From the NCBI RefSeq assembly GCF_013433315.1, contig NZ_WXVV01000030.1:1-64000 (forward strand): a stretch of DNA of 64,000 bases, written 5' to 3'. Shown one piece after another: positions 42,202-51,681 of the stretch (position 1 is its first letter; each line of letters starts with the position of its first letter). A program made the translations under genes and the position numbers. Origin of the DNA: Pseudomonas crudilactis. Its GTDB lineage: Bacteria > Pseudomonadota > Gammaproteobacteria > Pseudomonadales > Pseudomonadaceae. Below the pieces are notes generated by a model. It worked only from the letters and a program-made list of their open reading frames with translations, searched no databases and was not told the DNA's origin.

Positions 42202-45200
42202 TTAAACAGATTTCGGGAGGAGGCGCTCAAACAGCGCCTCTACAGTATTAAAGCGCTCTTCCGGGCGTTCCATCGGCACCTGGAACTTGAACATTGTGGC
42301 GCCTTCGAATTTGTAGCGTTTTGGCTGGCTCTGGATCAGCTTGATCAGCGTCATCGGATCGACCGGCGTCTGCGCTTCGAACTCGATACGTCCACCTTGC
42401 GGCCCGCCATCGACTTTCTTGATGCCCAATTGTTCGGCCTGCAACTTCAACGCCGTGATCCGCACCAGATTCTTCGTCGGTTCCGGCAACAAGCCGAAAC
42501 GGTCGATCATCTCGACTTGCAGATCCTTCAGGCCTTCCTCATCGGTCGCCGACGCGATGCGCTTGTACAGAATCAGGCGTGCGTGGACATCCGGCAGATA
42601 GTCTTCCGGTATCAGCGCCGGTACGCGCAGATTGACCTCCGGGCCACCGCCCAGCGGTTGATCAAGGTTCGGTTGCTCGCCCTTGCGGATCGACTTCACA
42701 GCGCGCTCAAGCATTTCCATATACAGCGTGAAACCGACGGCTTGAATCTGCCCGCTCTGGCCATCGCCGAGCAGTTCACCGGCGCCACGGATTTCCAGGT
42801 CGTTGGTGGCCAGTACGAAACCGGCGCCGAGATCCTGAGTATTGGCGATCGCCTCTAGACGCTTTTCCGCGTCCGAGGTGATTTGCTGGCGCGGCGGCGT
42901 CAGCAGGTAAGCGTAAGCCTGGTGGTGACTACGGCCAACGCGACCGCGCAACTGGTGCAGTTGTGCCAGGCCGAACTTGTCAGCGCGTTCGATGATGATG
43001 GTGTTGGCGCTCGGCACGTCAATGCCGGTCTCGATGATGGTCGAGGCGATCAGCACGTTGAAGCGCTTGTGATAAAAGTCGCTCATCACCTGTTCGAGTT
43101 CGCGTTCGCGCATCTGTCCGTGACCGATACCGATACGCGCTTCCGGTACCAGTTCGGCGAGATCGGCGGCGCACTTCTCGATGGTTTTCACATCGTTGTG
43201 CAGGTAGTACACCTGACCGCCACGCAGCAGTTCGCGGAGCAGGGCCTCTTTGACCGTGCTCTTGTTCTGCTCCATGACGAAGGTGCGCACCGACAGGCGT
43301 CGCGCTGGCGGTGTAGCGATGATCGACAGATCGCGCATGCCCGACACCGCCATGTTCAGCGTGCGCGGAATTGGCGTGGCGGTCAGCGTGAGAATGTCGA
43401 CTTCGCTGCGCAGGGCCTTGAGCTGTTCTTTCTGGCGCACACCGAAGCGGTGTTCTTCGTCGATGATCACCAGCCCGAGATTTTTGATTTTGACGTCGTC
43501 GGACAGCAGCTTGTGCGTACCGATGACGATGTCGATCTTGCCTTCCGCCAGATCGGCGATCGCCGCGTTCACTTCCTTGGCCGACTTGAAGCGGCTCATC
43601 ACTTCCACGGTCACCGGCCAATCGGCGAAGCGGTCGCGGAAGCTGTTGTAGTGCTGCTGGGCGAGCAGGGTGGTCGGTACCAGAATCGCCACCTGACGGC
43701 CGCCGTGCACGGCGATGAACGCCGCACGCATCGCCACTTCGGTCTTGCCGAAGCCGACGTCGCCGCAGACCAGTCGATCCATCGGTTTCGGCGCGAGCAT
43801 GTCTTCACGCACGGCTTCGATGGTCGACTGCTGATCCGGGGTTTCTTCGAACGGGAAACCAGCGCTGAACGTCGCGTAATCAGCTTTCGGGTCGGCAAAT
43901 GCGTAACCCTCGCGAGCGGCGCGACGGGCGTAAATATCGAGCAATTCAGCGGCGACATCACGCACCTGTTCGGCGGCTTTGCGTTTGGCTTTCTGCCAAA
44001 CCTCGGAGCCGAGGCGGTGCAGCGGGGCCAGCGCATCGTCGCTGCCGGTGTAGCGCGCAATCAAATGCAGGTTGGCCACCGGCACATAGAGTTTGGCGTT
44101 CTCGGCGTATTCGAGGGTGAGGAATTCGGCCGCCTGATTGTCGATTTCCAGAATCGTCAGGCCCAGATAGCGGCCGACACCGTGATCGATGTGCACCACC
44201 GGGGCGCCTTCACGCAGCTCGGTGAGGTTCTTGATTACTGCATCGTTGTTGCCGTCGGCACGTTTCTCGCGGCGGCGACGTTGCATCACGCGTTGGCCGA
44301 ACAGCGGGCTTTCCGCGACCAGTGCCAGCGCCGGGTCATCCAGCATCAGACCTTCATCGAGCGGGGCAATGGTGATCGCCAGGCGATCCTTGCTCGCGAC
44401 GAAGTCCGGCCAGCTGTCGACGGTTTTCGGTCGCAGCTTCAGACGCTCAAGCAACTCCAGCAGGACTTCGCGACGGCCGGCGGATTCAGCGGTGAACAGC
44501 ACGCGGCCGGGGAATTCATCGAGAAATGCCGACAGCGCCGCCAGCGGTTGCGTGGCTTTGGCTTCGATCGCCAGATTCGGCAGTGCCTGCGCGGGGAAGC
44601 GCTCGCGGCCGACGCCGCTTTCGACGTCTTGTTGGCTGGCGACCACACGCGGCCAACTCTTCAGGCGGGCGAAACAATCTTCCACCGGCAGGAACAATTC
44701 GGCGGGTGGCAATAAAGGACGCGATGGATCGACGCGGCGCTCTTCATAACGATTACGCACGTCGTTCCAGAAATTCTCCGCCGCTTGCTCGATGCCCGGC
44801 AGCGAGAACACTTGCGTGTCTTGCGGCAGGTAATCGAACAGGGTCGAGGTTTCGTCGAAGAACAGCGGCAGGTAGTACTCGATACCGGCCGGAGTAATCC
44901 CGCTGCTCAGATCCTGAAAGATCGGGCAGCGCCGGAAGTCGACGTCAAAGCGCTCACGGAAGCGCGCCTTGAAGCGGGTGACCGCGTCTTTTTGCAGCGG
45001 AAACTCACGGGCCGGCAGCAGCTTGACCGAGTCGACTTTGTCGATGGAGCGCTGGTTTTCCGGGTCGAAGGTGCGCAGGGTCTCGATTTCGTCATCGAAC
45101 AGGTCGATGCGATACGGCAGCTTGCTGCCCATCGGGAACAAGTCGATCAGCGCGCCACGCACGGTGAATTCGCCGTGTTCGTAGACGGTGTCGACATAGC

Positions 45201-45651
45201 GATAGCCGCTGGCTTCGAGCCGTGAGCGCATCTGCTCGACATCGAGTTTCTGGCCGACATCCAGCACCAGGCTGCTGCCGAGCAGGAATTTGGTCGGCGC
45301 CAAGCGGTGCAACGCCGTGGTGATCGGCACCACCAGCACGCCATGTTCCAGCTCCGGCAGCCTATATAAGCTGGCGATGCGCTGGGAAATGATGTCCTGG
45401 TGCGGCGAGAACAGGTCGTAGGGCAGGGTTTCCCAGTCGGGGAAATGCAGAACGGGCAAATCCGGGGCGAAGAAACTCAGCTCCTGTTCCAGTCGTTCAG
45501 CGCTCTGGCTGTCGGCGGTCAGTAGCAGGGTGAAGCGCTTGGCAGCGCTGGCAGCCTCGGCAATCGCCAGACTGAGGGCAGCACCGGGCAAATTGCCCCA
45601 ATGCTGTTTACCTGCCTCGGCAGGGAGTAGCGGTAGACGCAGAACGGGCAC
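42202..45651 (-). CDS. mfd: Transcription-repair coupling factor Mfd
   Basis: ATP-driven translocase that removes stalled RNA polymerase and recruits UvrA to lesions. 1149 residues in the standard order: UvrB-like N-terminal module, RNA-polymerase interaction domain (about 500-560, EGAPVVHIDHGVGRYLGL), RecG-like helicase core with Walker A CGDVGFGKTEVAMRAAF (near 635) and DEEHRFG, TRCF motifs, and the C-terminal UvrA-masking domain. The antisense strand is open for long stretches because of codon bias, which is not coding. It is divergent from gap and heads an operon with csiV and the shorter SNF2 gene. Confidence 0.97.
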   Translation of the reverse strand: MPVLRLPLLPAEAGKQHWGNLPGAALSLAIAEAASAAKRFTLLLTADSQSAERLEQELSFFAPDLPVLHFPDWETLPYDLFSPHQDIISQRIASLYRLPELEHGVLVVPITTALHRLAPTKFLLGSSLVLDVGQKLDVEQMRSRLEASGYRYVDTVYEHGEFTVRGALIDLFPMGSKLPYRIDLFDDEIETLRTFDPENQRSIDKVDSVKLLPAREFPLQKDAVTRFKARFRERFDVDFRRCPIFQDLSSGITPAGIEYYLPLFFDETSTLFDYLPQDTQVFSLPGIEQAAENFWNDVRNRYEERRVDPSRPLLPPAELFLPVEDCFARLKSWPRVVASQQDVESGVGRERFPAQALPNLAIEAKATQPLAALSAFLDEFPGRVLFTAESAGRREVLLELLERLKLRPKTVDSWPDFVASKDRLAITIAPLDEGLMLDDPALALVAESPLFGQRVMQRRRREKRADGNNDAVIKNLTELREGAPVVHIDHGVGRYLGLTILEIDNQAAEFLTLEYAENAKLYVPVANLHLIARYTGSDDALAPLHRLGSEVWQKAKRKAAEQVRDVAAELLDIYARRAAREGYAFADPKADYATFSAGFPFEETPDQQSTIEAVREDMLAPKPMDRLVCGDVGFGKTEVAMRAAFIAVHGGRQVAILVPTTLLAQQHYNSFRDRFADWPVTVEVMSRFKSAKEVNAAIADLAEGKIDIVIGTHKLLSDDVKIKNLGLVIIDEEHRFGVRQKEQLKALRSEVDILTLTATPIPRTLNMAVSGMRDLSIIATPPARRLSVRTFVMEQNKSTVKEALLRELLRGGQVYYLHNDVKTIEKCAADLAELVPEARIGIGHGQMRERELEQVMSDFYHKRFNVLIASTIIETGIDVPSANTIIIERADKFGLAQLHQLRGRVGRSHHQAYAYLLTPPRQQITSDAEKRLEAIANTQDLGAGFVLATNDLEIRGAGELLGDGQSGQIQAVGFTLYMEMLERAVKSIRKGEQPNLDQPLGGGPEVNLRVPALIPEDYLPDVHARLILYKRIASATDEEGLKDLQVEMIDRFGLLPEPTKNLVRITALKLQAEQLGIKKVDGGPQGGRIEFEAQTPVDPMTLIKLIQSQPKRYKFEGATMFKFQVPMERPEERFNTVEALFERLLPKSV

Positions 45652-46020
45652 GGAAGGTTGAGCTCCAGGCTTTGCGACAAAGTCGGTAATTGTAGCGGCG
45701 TCAGGTGCCGCCTGTCAGTTGCAGACTACGTCTATCTTCGCCGTTTGGACGAAATGTAGTGGTAACCATAAAAACCAGCCGTTTTTTTGTGGTTATGTAG
45801 TGCCGAAACGCGGTGGTGTTACGGAGGGTTACAGACATCGTCTAACAGTCGTCGAAAAATTGACTGCGCTGAAAGCCCCGGATTTACTGGGCTTGAGAGA
45901 GGCGTAATTTTTTTGAACGGAATTTTGTTACCGATTTCGCGACAAGCGCGCATTGCTACAGGAGGTTGTCGGCGGCATAATGTAGCCCCTTTTTTCTGCC
46001 CCTACATGTGGAAGGTTACC
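45652..46020. other. 369-bp divergent promoter region between mfd and gap
   Basis: Contains the promoters of both genes. A notable imperfect inverted repeat is at 45763-45795 (TAACCATAAAAA, 7 bp, TTTTTTTGTGGTTA), flanked on both sides by ATGTAGTG. No coding gene is supported; the open frame leading into gap has no ribosome site. No TTGT-N7/8-ACAA HexR site was found. Confidence 0.55.
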
Positions 46021-47469
46021 GTGACTCAGAAGCCCGACCAGTGTCTTGGTGAATGGATCGACCGTGAAGCACTCGCAGAAGCGATGATTCCGCTTATCGG
46101 TCAGCTCTACCGCAATAACAACGTGGTGAGCTCGATCTATGGCCGCAGCCTGATCAACCAGTCTGTCATCGCGATTCTCAAAGCTCACCGCTTTGCGCGC
46201 CACCGTTCTTCCGATGACAGCGAACTCTCCGTCCACGAAACATTCCCGCTGCTCAAAGCCATGAGCGAGCTCAAGCTCGGCGCGGCTTCGGTAGATCTGG
46301 GCAAGTTGGCGTTCAAATTCCGCAACGAAGGCAATGGCCGCAGCGCCGAGCAGTTCGTTCGTGAAGAAATGGCTGACGTGGTTGGCCAGCAAAACGCTTC
46401 CGCACGTAAAGGCACCGACGTTGTGCTGTACGGCTTCGGTCGTATCGGCCGTCTGCTGGCGCGCATCCTGATCGAAAAAACCGGTGGTGGCGACGGCCTG
46501 CGTCTGCGCGCCATCGTCGTGCGCAAAGGCGCCGAAAACGACCTGACCAAACGCGCCAGCCTGCTGCGTCGCGACTCGGTACATGGTTCGTTCAACGGCA
46601 CCATTACCATCGACGAAGAAAACAACACCATCACCGCCAACGGTAACCTGATCCAGGTGATCTACGCGAAGAACCCGACTGAAGTGGATTACACCCAGTA
46701 CGGCATCAAAGACGCGCTGCTGGTGGACAACACCGGTGTATGGCGTGACGCCGATGGCCTGGGCCAGCACTTGCAGTGCCCGGGTATCGACCGCGTCGTT
46801 CTGACCGCGCCTGGCAAAGGCAAGCTGAAGAACATCGTTCACGGCATCAACCACGGTGAAATCACCGCTGACGACAAGATCGTCTCCGCCGCTTCCTGCA
46901 CCACCAACGCCATCGTGCCGGTGCTCAAAGCTGTGAATGACAAGTTCGGCATCATCAATGGTCACGTCGAAACCGTTCACTCGTACACCAACGACCAGAA
47001 CCTGATCGACAACTTCCACAAGGGCGATCGCCGTGGTCGTAGCGCCGCGCTGAACATGGTCATCACCGAGACCGGTGCTGCCACCGCTGCTGCCAAGGCC
47101 CTGCCTGAGCTGGCCGGCAAACTGACCGGTAACGCGATCCGTGTTCCAACGCCAAACGTGTCGATGGCCATTCTCAACCTGAACCTTGAGAAAGCCGCCA
47201 CCCGTGAAGAGATGAACGAGTACCTGCGCTACATGGCGCTGCACTCTGATCTGCACAAGCAAATCGACTTCGTCAATTCGCAGGAAGTGGTTTCGACCGA
47301 CTTCGTTGGCTCGCGCCACGCCGGTGTGGTCGACGCTGAAGCGACCATCGTGCAGGACAACCGCGTTGTTCTGTACGTCTGGTACGACAACGAGTTCGGT
47401 TACAGCTGCCAGGTTATCCGCGTGATGGAAGATATGGCTGATGTGAATCCGCCAGCGTTCCCGCGCTAA
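46021..47469 (+). CDS. gap: Glyceraldehyde-3-phosphate dehydrogenase with N-terminal extension (GapB-like)
   Basis: Oxidises or forms glyceraldehyde-3-phosphate / 1,3-bisphosphoglycerate with NAD(P). The product is 482 residues, about 130-140 longer than classical GAPDH. The extra N-terminal part (TQKPDQCLGEWIDREALAEA onward) is helical and precedes the Rossmann motif YGFGRIGR (near 137). The catalytic Cys293 is in SAASCTTNA and the His is in the downstream TETGAAT-region. GTG at 46021 is used: GGAAGG lies upstream and the family begins TQKPDQ. Pseudomonads use this type mainly for gluconeogenesis beside another Gap, which is known for the group and inferred here. Confidence 0.93.
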   Translation: MTQKPDQCLGEWIDREALAEAMIPLIGQLYRNNNVVSSIYGRSLINQSVIAILKAHRFARHRSSDDSELSVHETFPLLKAMSELKLGAASVDLGKLAFKFRNEGNGRSAEQFVREEMADVVGQQNASARKGTDVVLYGFGRIGRLLARILIEKTGGGDGLRLRAIVVRKGAENDLTKRASLLRRDSVHGSFNGTITIDEENNTITANGNLIQVIYAKNPTEVDYTQYGIKDALLVDNTGVWRDADGLGQHLQCPGIDRVVLTAPGKGKLKNIVHGINHGEITADDKIVSAASCTTNAIVPVLKAVNDKFGIINGHVETVHSYTNDQNLIDNFHKGDRRGRSAALNMVITETGAATAAAKALPELAGKLTGNAIRVPTPNVSMAILNLNLEKAATREEMNEYLRYMALHSDLHKQIDFVNSQEVVSTDFVGSRHAGVVDAEATIVQDNRVVLYVWYDNEFGYSCQVIRVMEDMADVNPPAFPR

Positions 47470-47486
47470 GCGATAGCTGCACATGA

Positions 47487-47516
47487 AAACGCCCCGACCT
47501 AGGTCGGGGCGTTTTT
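47487..47516 (+). terminator. Terminator of gap
   Basis: AAAACGCCCCGACC and its complement form a near-perfect palindrome followed by TTTTTG, 18 bp beyond the gap stop. Confidence 0.92.
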
Positions 47517-47556
47517 GTTTGTGTGCCTTTTAGAGCTGTGTTGTCAGTGCTGACCC

Positions 47557-47632
47557 TTCGCGAGCAAGCTCGCTCCCACACTGGATCTGTGGCGCTTAGA
47601 AAATCCCCTGTGGGAGCGAGCTTGCTCGCGAA
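47557..47632. repeat. REP doublet, GTGGG ends inward
   Basis: TTCGCGAGCAAGCTCGCTCC (continuing CAC) at 47557 and the inverted copy ending at 47632, 76 bp overall as in the element at 15842. It lies between convergent gap and the MFS gene. Confidence 0.9.
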
Positions 47633-47638
47633 AGCGTC

Positions 47639-48940
47639 CTATCGAGCGCCGCCGGGTATGGCCGCCTGCGCCGTGCGCAGTTCATGTTTATTGCCACGGA
47701 ACAACACCAGCGTCGCAATCAGCCCCAACACCGCCGCGCCACTCAGCCAGATCCCCGGCGCAGCCTTGTTATCCAGCACATGAATCAGATACGTACACGC
47801 CGCCGGGGTAAACCCGCCAAACGTCGCCGTCGCCAGGCTATAGGCCAGCGAGAACCCGGTCGTACGCACTTCCACCGGCATGATCTCGGTCAGCGCCACC
47901 ACCATCGCGCCGTTGTACGAGCCATACAGGAACGACAGCCACAACTCGACGATCAGCAAATGGCTGAAACTCGGGTTCGCCACCAGCCACGACAGCGCCG
48001 GATATGCGGTGAGAATCGCCAGAATCGTCGCCGCCAGCAGTAGGGGTTTACGTCCGATCTTGTCAGACACCGAACCCATCACCGGCAACCAGAAGAAGTT
48101 CGACAGACCGATACACACCGTCACCAGCAACGCATCGAAGTCCGACAAGTGCAGCTCAGCCTTGCCGAAGGTCGGGGTGTACGCGGTGATCAGGTAGAAA
48201 GACACCGTGGTCATCACTACCAGCGCCATGCCAGCGATGACGATGCCAAAGTTCTGACCAATCGAGCGGACAATTTCCCGCAGGGTAGGGCGGTGTTTTC
48301 TGGCCTGGAACTCTGGTGTTTCCTCCAGCGAGCGGCGAATGACGAAGATGACTGGCACAATCATGCAGCCGATCAGGAACGGCACGCGCCAGCCCCAGTC
48401 ACCCATCTGTTCCGGACTCAGCCAATGATTGAGGCCGACGCCGAGCAAACCGGCGAAGACCACCGCTGCTTGCTGGCTCGCAGACTGCCAGCTGACAAAG
48501 AAGCCCTTGCGGCCTGGTGTGGCGATTTCTGCCAGATAGACAGAGACACCGCCCAGCTCCACGCCAGCCGAAAAGCCTTGCAGCAAGCGACCGAACAGTA
48601 CGATCAGCGGCGCAGCGACACCAAGGGTGGCATAGCCCGGTACGCAGGCAATCAGCACCGTACCGGCAGCCATCAGCGCCAAGGTGATGATCAGTCCCTG
48701 ACGACGGCCATGACGGTCGATGTAGGCGCCGAGGAAGATTGCCCCGAGCGGTCGCATCAGGAAGCCGGCGCCAAAAGTCGCCAGCGACAACATCAACGAC
48801 GCGAAAGCGCTGTCAGTGGGGAAGAAGGTCTTGGCGATGGCTGTGGCGTAGAAGCCATAGACCATGAAGTCGAACATTTCGAGAAAGTTGCCGCTGACAA
48901 CGCGAAAGATCGCTTTGCCTTTGCCCGTGGTGGAGGACAT
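47639..48940 (-). CDS. MFS transporter of the metabolite:H+ symporter family (tricarballylate/citrate-like)
   Basis: A 433-residue inner-membrane carrier with twelve predicted helices. The MHS-subfamily signature is clear: FRVVSGNFLEMFDFMVYGFYA at the start, MRPLGAIFLGAYIDRHGRRQGL (loop 2-3) and GFSAGVELGGVSVYLAEIATPGRKGF. The overall sequence recalls TcuC and CitA proton symporters for tricarboxylates. Substrate not provable from sequence. It occupies the place between gap and apbE where P. aeruginosa has the nqr operon. Confidence 0.87.
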   Translation of the reverse strand: MSSTTGKGKAIFRVVSGNFLEMFDFMVYGFYATAIAKTFFPTDSAFASLMLSLATFGAGFLMRPLGAIFLGAYIDRHGRRQGLIITLALMAAGTVLIACVPGYATLGVAAPLIVLFGRLLQGFSAGVELGGVSVYLAEIATPGRKGFFVSWQSASQQAAVVFAGLLGVGLNHWLSPEQMGDWGWRVPFLIGCMIVPVIFVIRRSLEETPEFQARKHRPTLREIVRSIGQNFGIVIAGMALVVMTTVSFYLITAYTPTFGKAELHLSDFDALLVTVCIGLSNFFWLPVMGSVSDKIGRKPLLLAATILAILTAYPALSWLVANPSFSHLLIVELWLSFLYGSYNGAMVVALTEIMPVEVRTTGFSLAYSLATATFGGFTPAACTYLIHVLDNKAAPGIWLSGAAVLGLIATLVLFRGNKHELRTAQAAIPGGAR

Positions 48941-49030
48941 GTTCAGGTACTCACTATTGGATTTTGTATAAAGATGTTGCAGATCCTTTAATTCATAATG
49001 GCCGCCGTGGTTTTACGGAGAGATGAATAA

Positions 49031-50047
49031 TTGTTCACTGGACGGTTGCTTGGGCTTGTGATTTTGGCTGGCCTATTGGCTGGCTGCGGCAATGGCGACT
49101 CCATGGAAAGCTTCGGCGGGCCGACCATGGGCAGCACGTATTCGCTCAAGTACGTGCGCCACGCCGGCATGCCTGAATCAGCGCATGTTCGCAGTGAAGT
49201 GGAGGGTATCCTCGGCGAAGTCGATCGGCAGTTATCCACCTATCGCAATGATTCGGACATCGAGCGCTTCAACGCTTTGCCCGCCAACAGCTGTCAGAAA
49301 ATGCCTGGGTCGGTACTCGAATTGGTCCGCACAGGCGAACAGCTGTCAGTGCAAAGCGAAGGCTCCTACGACCTCACTGTCGAACCGCTGATGAATCTCT
49401 GGGGATTCGGCCCGCAGGGGCGCGAAGAGAAAGTCCCTGGCGCCGCCGCACTCGCCGAGGCGATGTCGCGCGTCGGTCATCAGCACTTGCGCATCAATGG
49501 CGATCAGTTGTGCAAAGACGCCGCCGTCGAAGTCGATTTCAACAGCATCGCTGCCGGTTATGCCGTCGACACTATCGCGGCGAGGCTCGACGCCATGGGC
49601 ATTCAAGACTACTTGGCTGAAGCCACAGGTGAATTAAAGGCCAAAGGCAGAAAACTCGACGGCTCACCCTGGCGCATCGCTTTGGAAGAACCCCGTGATG
49701 ATCAACAGGTCGCCGAGCGCATCATCAATGTCGACGGCTACGGCGTTTCCACCTCCGGCGACTACCGCAACTATTTCCTGCAGGACGGTCGGCGCTATTC
49801 CCACACCTTTGATGCCCGCACGGGGGCACCGGTCCTACACAGCCTGGCGTCAGTCACGGTGATTCATCCTTCAGCGCTGATGGCCGATGGACTATCGACG
49901 TTGTTGCTGATTCTTGGCCCGGAAAGGGCGTGGGACTATGCCGAAAAACATGAGATTGGTGCATTCTTTGTGATTCGTGCCGATACAGGTTTTGTCGTCC
50001 GCACCAACACGGCTTTCGAACGCCTCAGTGGCAAGAAAACTGACTGA
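49031..50047 (+). CDS. apbE: FAD:protein FMN transferase ApbE
   Basis: Periplasmic Mg-dependent enzyme that attaches FMN to a threonine of NqrB/NqrC, RnfG and related proteins. 338 residues. It has a lipoprotein signal (LLGLVILAGLLAGCGNGDS, lipobox LAGC at Cys19). Marks are GPTMGSTYSLKY, GSYDLTVEPLMNLWGFGP, VDFNSIAAGYAVD and YSHTFDARTGAPV with the metal-binding Asp. TTG at 49031 is the only reasonable start in frame, with GGAGAG upstream; an ATG at 49023 is out of frame. No NqrC-like substrate is present in the window. Confidence 0.92.
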   Translation: MFTGRLLGLVILAGLLAGCGNGDSMESFGGPTMGSTYSLKYVRHAGMPESAHVRSEVEGILGEVDRQLSTYRNDSDIERFNALPANSCQKMPGSVLELVRTGEQLSVQSEGSYDLTVEPLMNLWGFGPQGREEKVPGAAALAEAMSRVGHQHLRINGDQLCKDAAVEVDFNSIAAGYAVDTIAARLDAMGIQDYLAEATGELKAKGRKLDGSPWRIALEEPRDDQQVAERIINVDGYGVSTSGDYRNYFLQDGRRYSHTFDARTGAPVLHSLASVTVIHPSALMADGLSTLLLILGPERAWDYAEKHEIGAFFVIRADTGFVVRTNTAFERLSGKKTD

Positions 50048-50244
50048 GAACAATACGAAAGCTGGCGTTGTAGTGCAGGCAAAAGTAGCCTACGACGCGA
50101 CCAAGGGTTAATGTGCGCGGCGTTGACGCTTCTATAGACTGTGTCCGGGTTCTTGATTGACCCCCAATTGTTCCTTCGCGCCGCCGTTCGGCGTGATTTA
50201 GCCGCCGGTGCTGCTGGCACCGCGGCCTGTTCTGAGGAGTACGC

Positions 50245-51639
50245 ATGGCTGTCTACAACTACGACGTGGTGGTACTGGGTTCCGGCCCGGCGGGAGAAGG
50301 CGCGGCAATGAACGCCGCCAAAGCAGGGCGCAAGGTCGCGATGGTCGACAGCCGTCGCCAGGTCGGCGGCAACTGCACCCACCTCGGCACCATCCCGTCC
50401 AAGGCACTGCGTCATTCGGTGCGGCAGATCATGCAGTTCAACACCAATCCCATGTTCCGGGCGATCGGCGAGCCACGCTGGTTCTCCTTCCCGGACGTGT
50501 TGAAAAGCGCCGAAAAGGTTATTTCCAAACAAGTCGCTTCGCGTACCGGCTACTACGCCCGTAACCGCGTCGACGTGTTCTTCGGCACCGGCAGCTTCGC
50601 CGACGAGCAAACCATCGAAGTGGTCTGCGCCAACGGCGTGGTCGAGAAACTGGTGGCCAAGCACATCATCATCGCCACCGGCTCGCGCCCGTATCGCCCG
50701 GCGGACATCGATTTCCACCACCCGCGTATCTACGATAGCGACACCATCCTCAGCCTCAATCACACCCCGCGCAAACTGATCGTTTACGGCGCCGGCGTGA
50801 TCGGTTGCGAATACGCCTCGATTTTCAGCGGTCTGGGTGTATTGGTTGAGCTGGTCGACAACCGTGGTCAGTTGCTGAGCTTCCTCGACTCGGAAATCTC
50901 CCAGGCGTTGAGCTACCACTTCAGCAACAACAACATCACCGTGCGCCACAACGAAGATTATGATCGCGTTGAAGGCGTCGATAACGGCGTGATCCTGCAC
51001 CTCAAGTCCGGCAAGAAGATCAAGGCCGACGCCTTGCTCTGGTGCAACGGCCGCACCGGTAACACCGATCAGTTGGGTCTGGAAAACATCGGCGTCAAGG
51101 TCAACAGCCGTGGTCAGATCGAGGTCGACGAGGCTTACCGCACCTGCGTGCCGAACATCTACGGTGCCGGTGACGTGATCGGCTGGCCGAGCCTGGCCAG
51201 TGCCGCCCACGACCAGGGCCGTTCGGCCGCTGGCAGCATCGTTGATAACGGTAGCTGGCGCTTTGTGAATGACGTGCCGACCGGCATTTACACCATTCCG
51301 GAGATCAGCTCGATCGGCAAGAACGAGCAGGAACTGACTCAGGCCAAAGTGCCTTACGAAGTCGGCAAGGCGTTCTTCAAGAGCATGGCGCGTGCACAGA
51401 TCGCCGGCGAGCCGCAAGGCATGCTGAAGATTCTGTTCCACCGTGAAACCCTGGAAGTGCTGGGCGTTCACTGCTTCGGTTATCAGGCGTCGGAGATCGT
51501 CCACATCGGTCAGGCGATCATGAGCCAGCCGGGCGAGTTGAACACGCTGAAGTACTTCGTCAACACCACGTTCAACTACCCGACCATGGCCGAAGCCTAT
51601 CGGGTAGCGGCGTACGACGGCCTCAACCGGCTTTTTTGA
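50245..51639 (+). CDS. sthA: Soluble pyridine nucleotide transhydrogenase
   Basis: Flavoprotein (FAD) of the cytosol that equilibrates NADPH and NAD+. 464 residues in the disulfide-reductase fold: FAD-binding VVLGSGPAGEGAAMNAAKAG, then GGNCTHLGTIPSKAL, where the second redox cysteine of true reductases is replaced by Thr, which is diagnostic for SthA; the NAD-site IVYGAGVIGCEYASIFSGLG; and GAGDVIGWPSLASAAHDQGR. TGAGGAG precedes the ATG. The ~197 bp upstream carry its promoter and would be where nqrM lies in P. aeruginosa; no such gene is there. Confidence 0.96.
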   Translation: MAVYNYDVVVLGSGPAGEGAAMNAAKAGRKVAMVDSRRQVGGNCTHLGTIPSKALRHSVRQIMQFNTNPMFRAIGEPRWFSFPDVLKSAEKVISKQVASRTGYYARNRVDVFFGTGSFADEQTIEVVCANGVVEKLVAKHIIIATGSRPYRPADIDFHHPRIYDSDTILSLNHTPRKLIVYGAGVIGCEYASIFSGLGVLVELVDNRGQLLSFLDSEISQALSYHFSNNNITVRHNEDYDRVEGVDNGVILHLKSGKKIKADALLWCNGRTGNTDQLGLENIGVKVNSRGQIEVDEAYRTCVPNIYGAGDVIGWPSLASAAHDQGRSAAGSIVDNGSWRFVNDVPTGIYTIPEISSIGKNEQELTQAKVPYEVGKAFFKSMARAQIAGEPQGMLKILFHRETLEVLGVHCFGYQASEIVHIGQAIMSQPGELNTLKYFVNTTFNYPTMAEAYRVAAYDGLNRLF

Positions 51640-51681
51640 CGGGCTCCGGCCGGTGGCCTGAGCCGGCCGGGGAGACCGATT

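Noticed and set aside
42883..44715. 610-residue open frame antisense to mfd
   Set aside because: Antisense shadow of a long high-GC gene without ribosome site or domain.
45787..46020. Upstream extension of the gap reading frame
   Set aside because: It would cross the promoter region and an inverted repeat; GGAAGG before GTG 46021 and the family N-terminus support the shorter form.
45652..46020. HexR operator in front of gap
   Set aside because: The only TTGT...ACAA pair has a 13-bp spacing instead of 7-8, so it does not fit.
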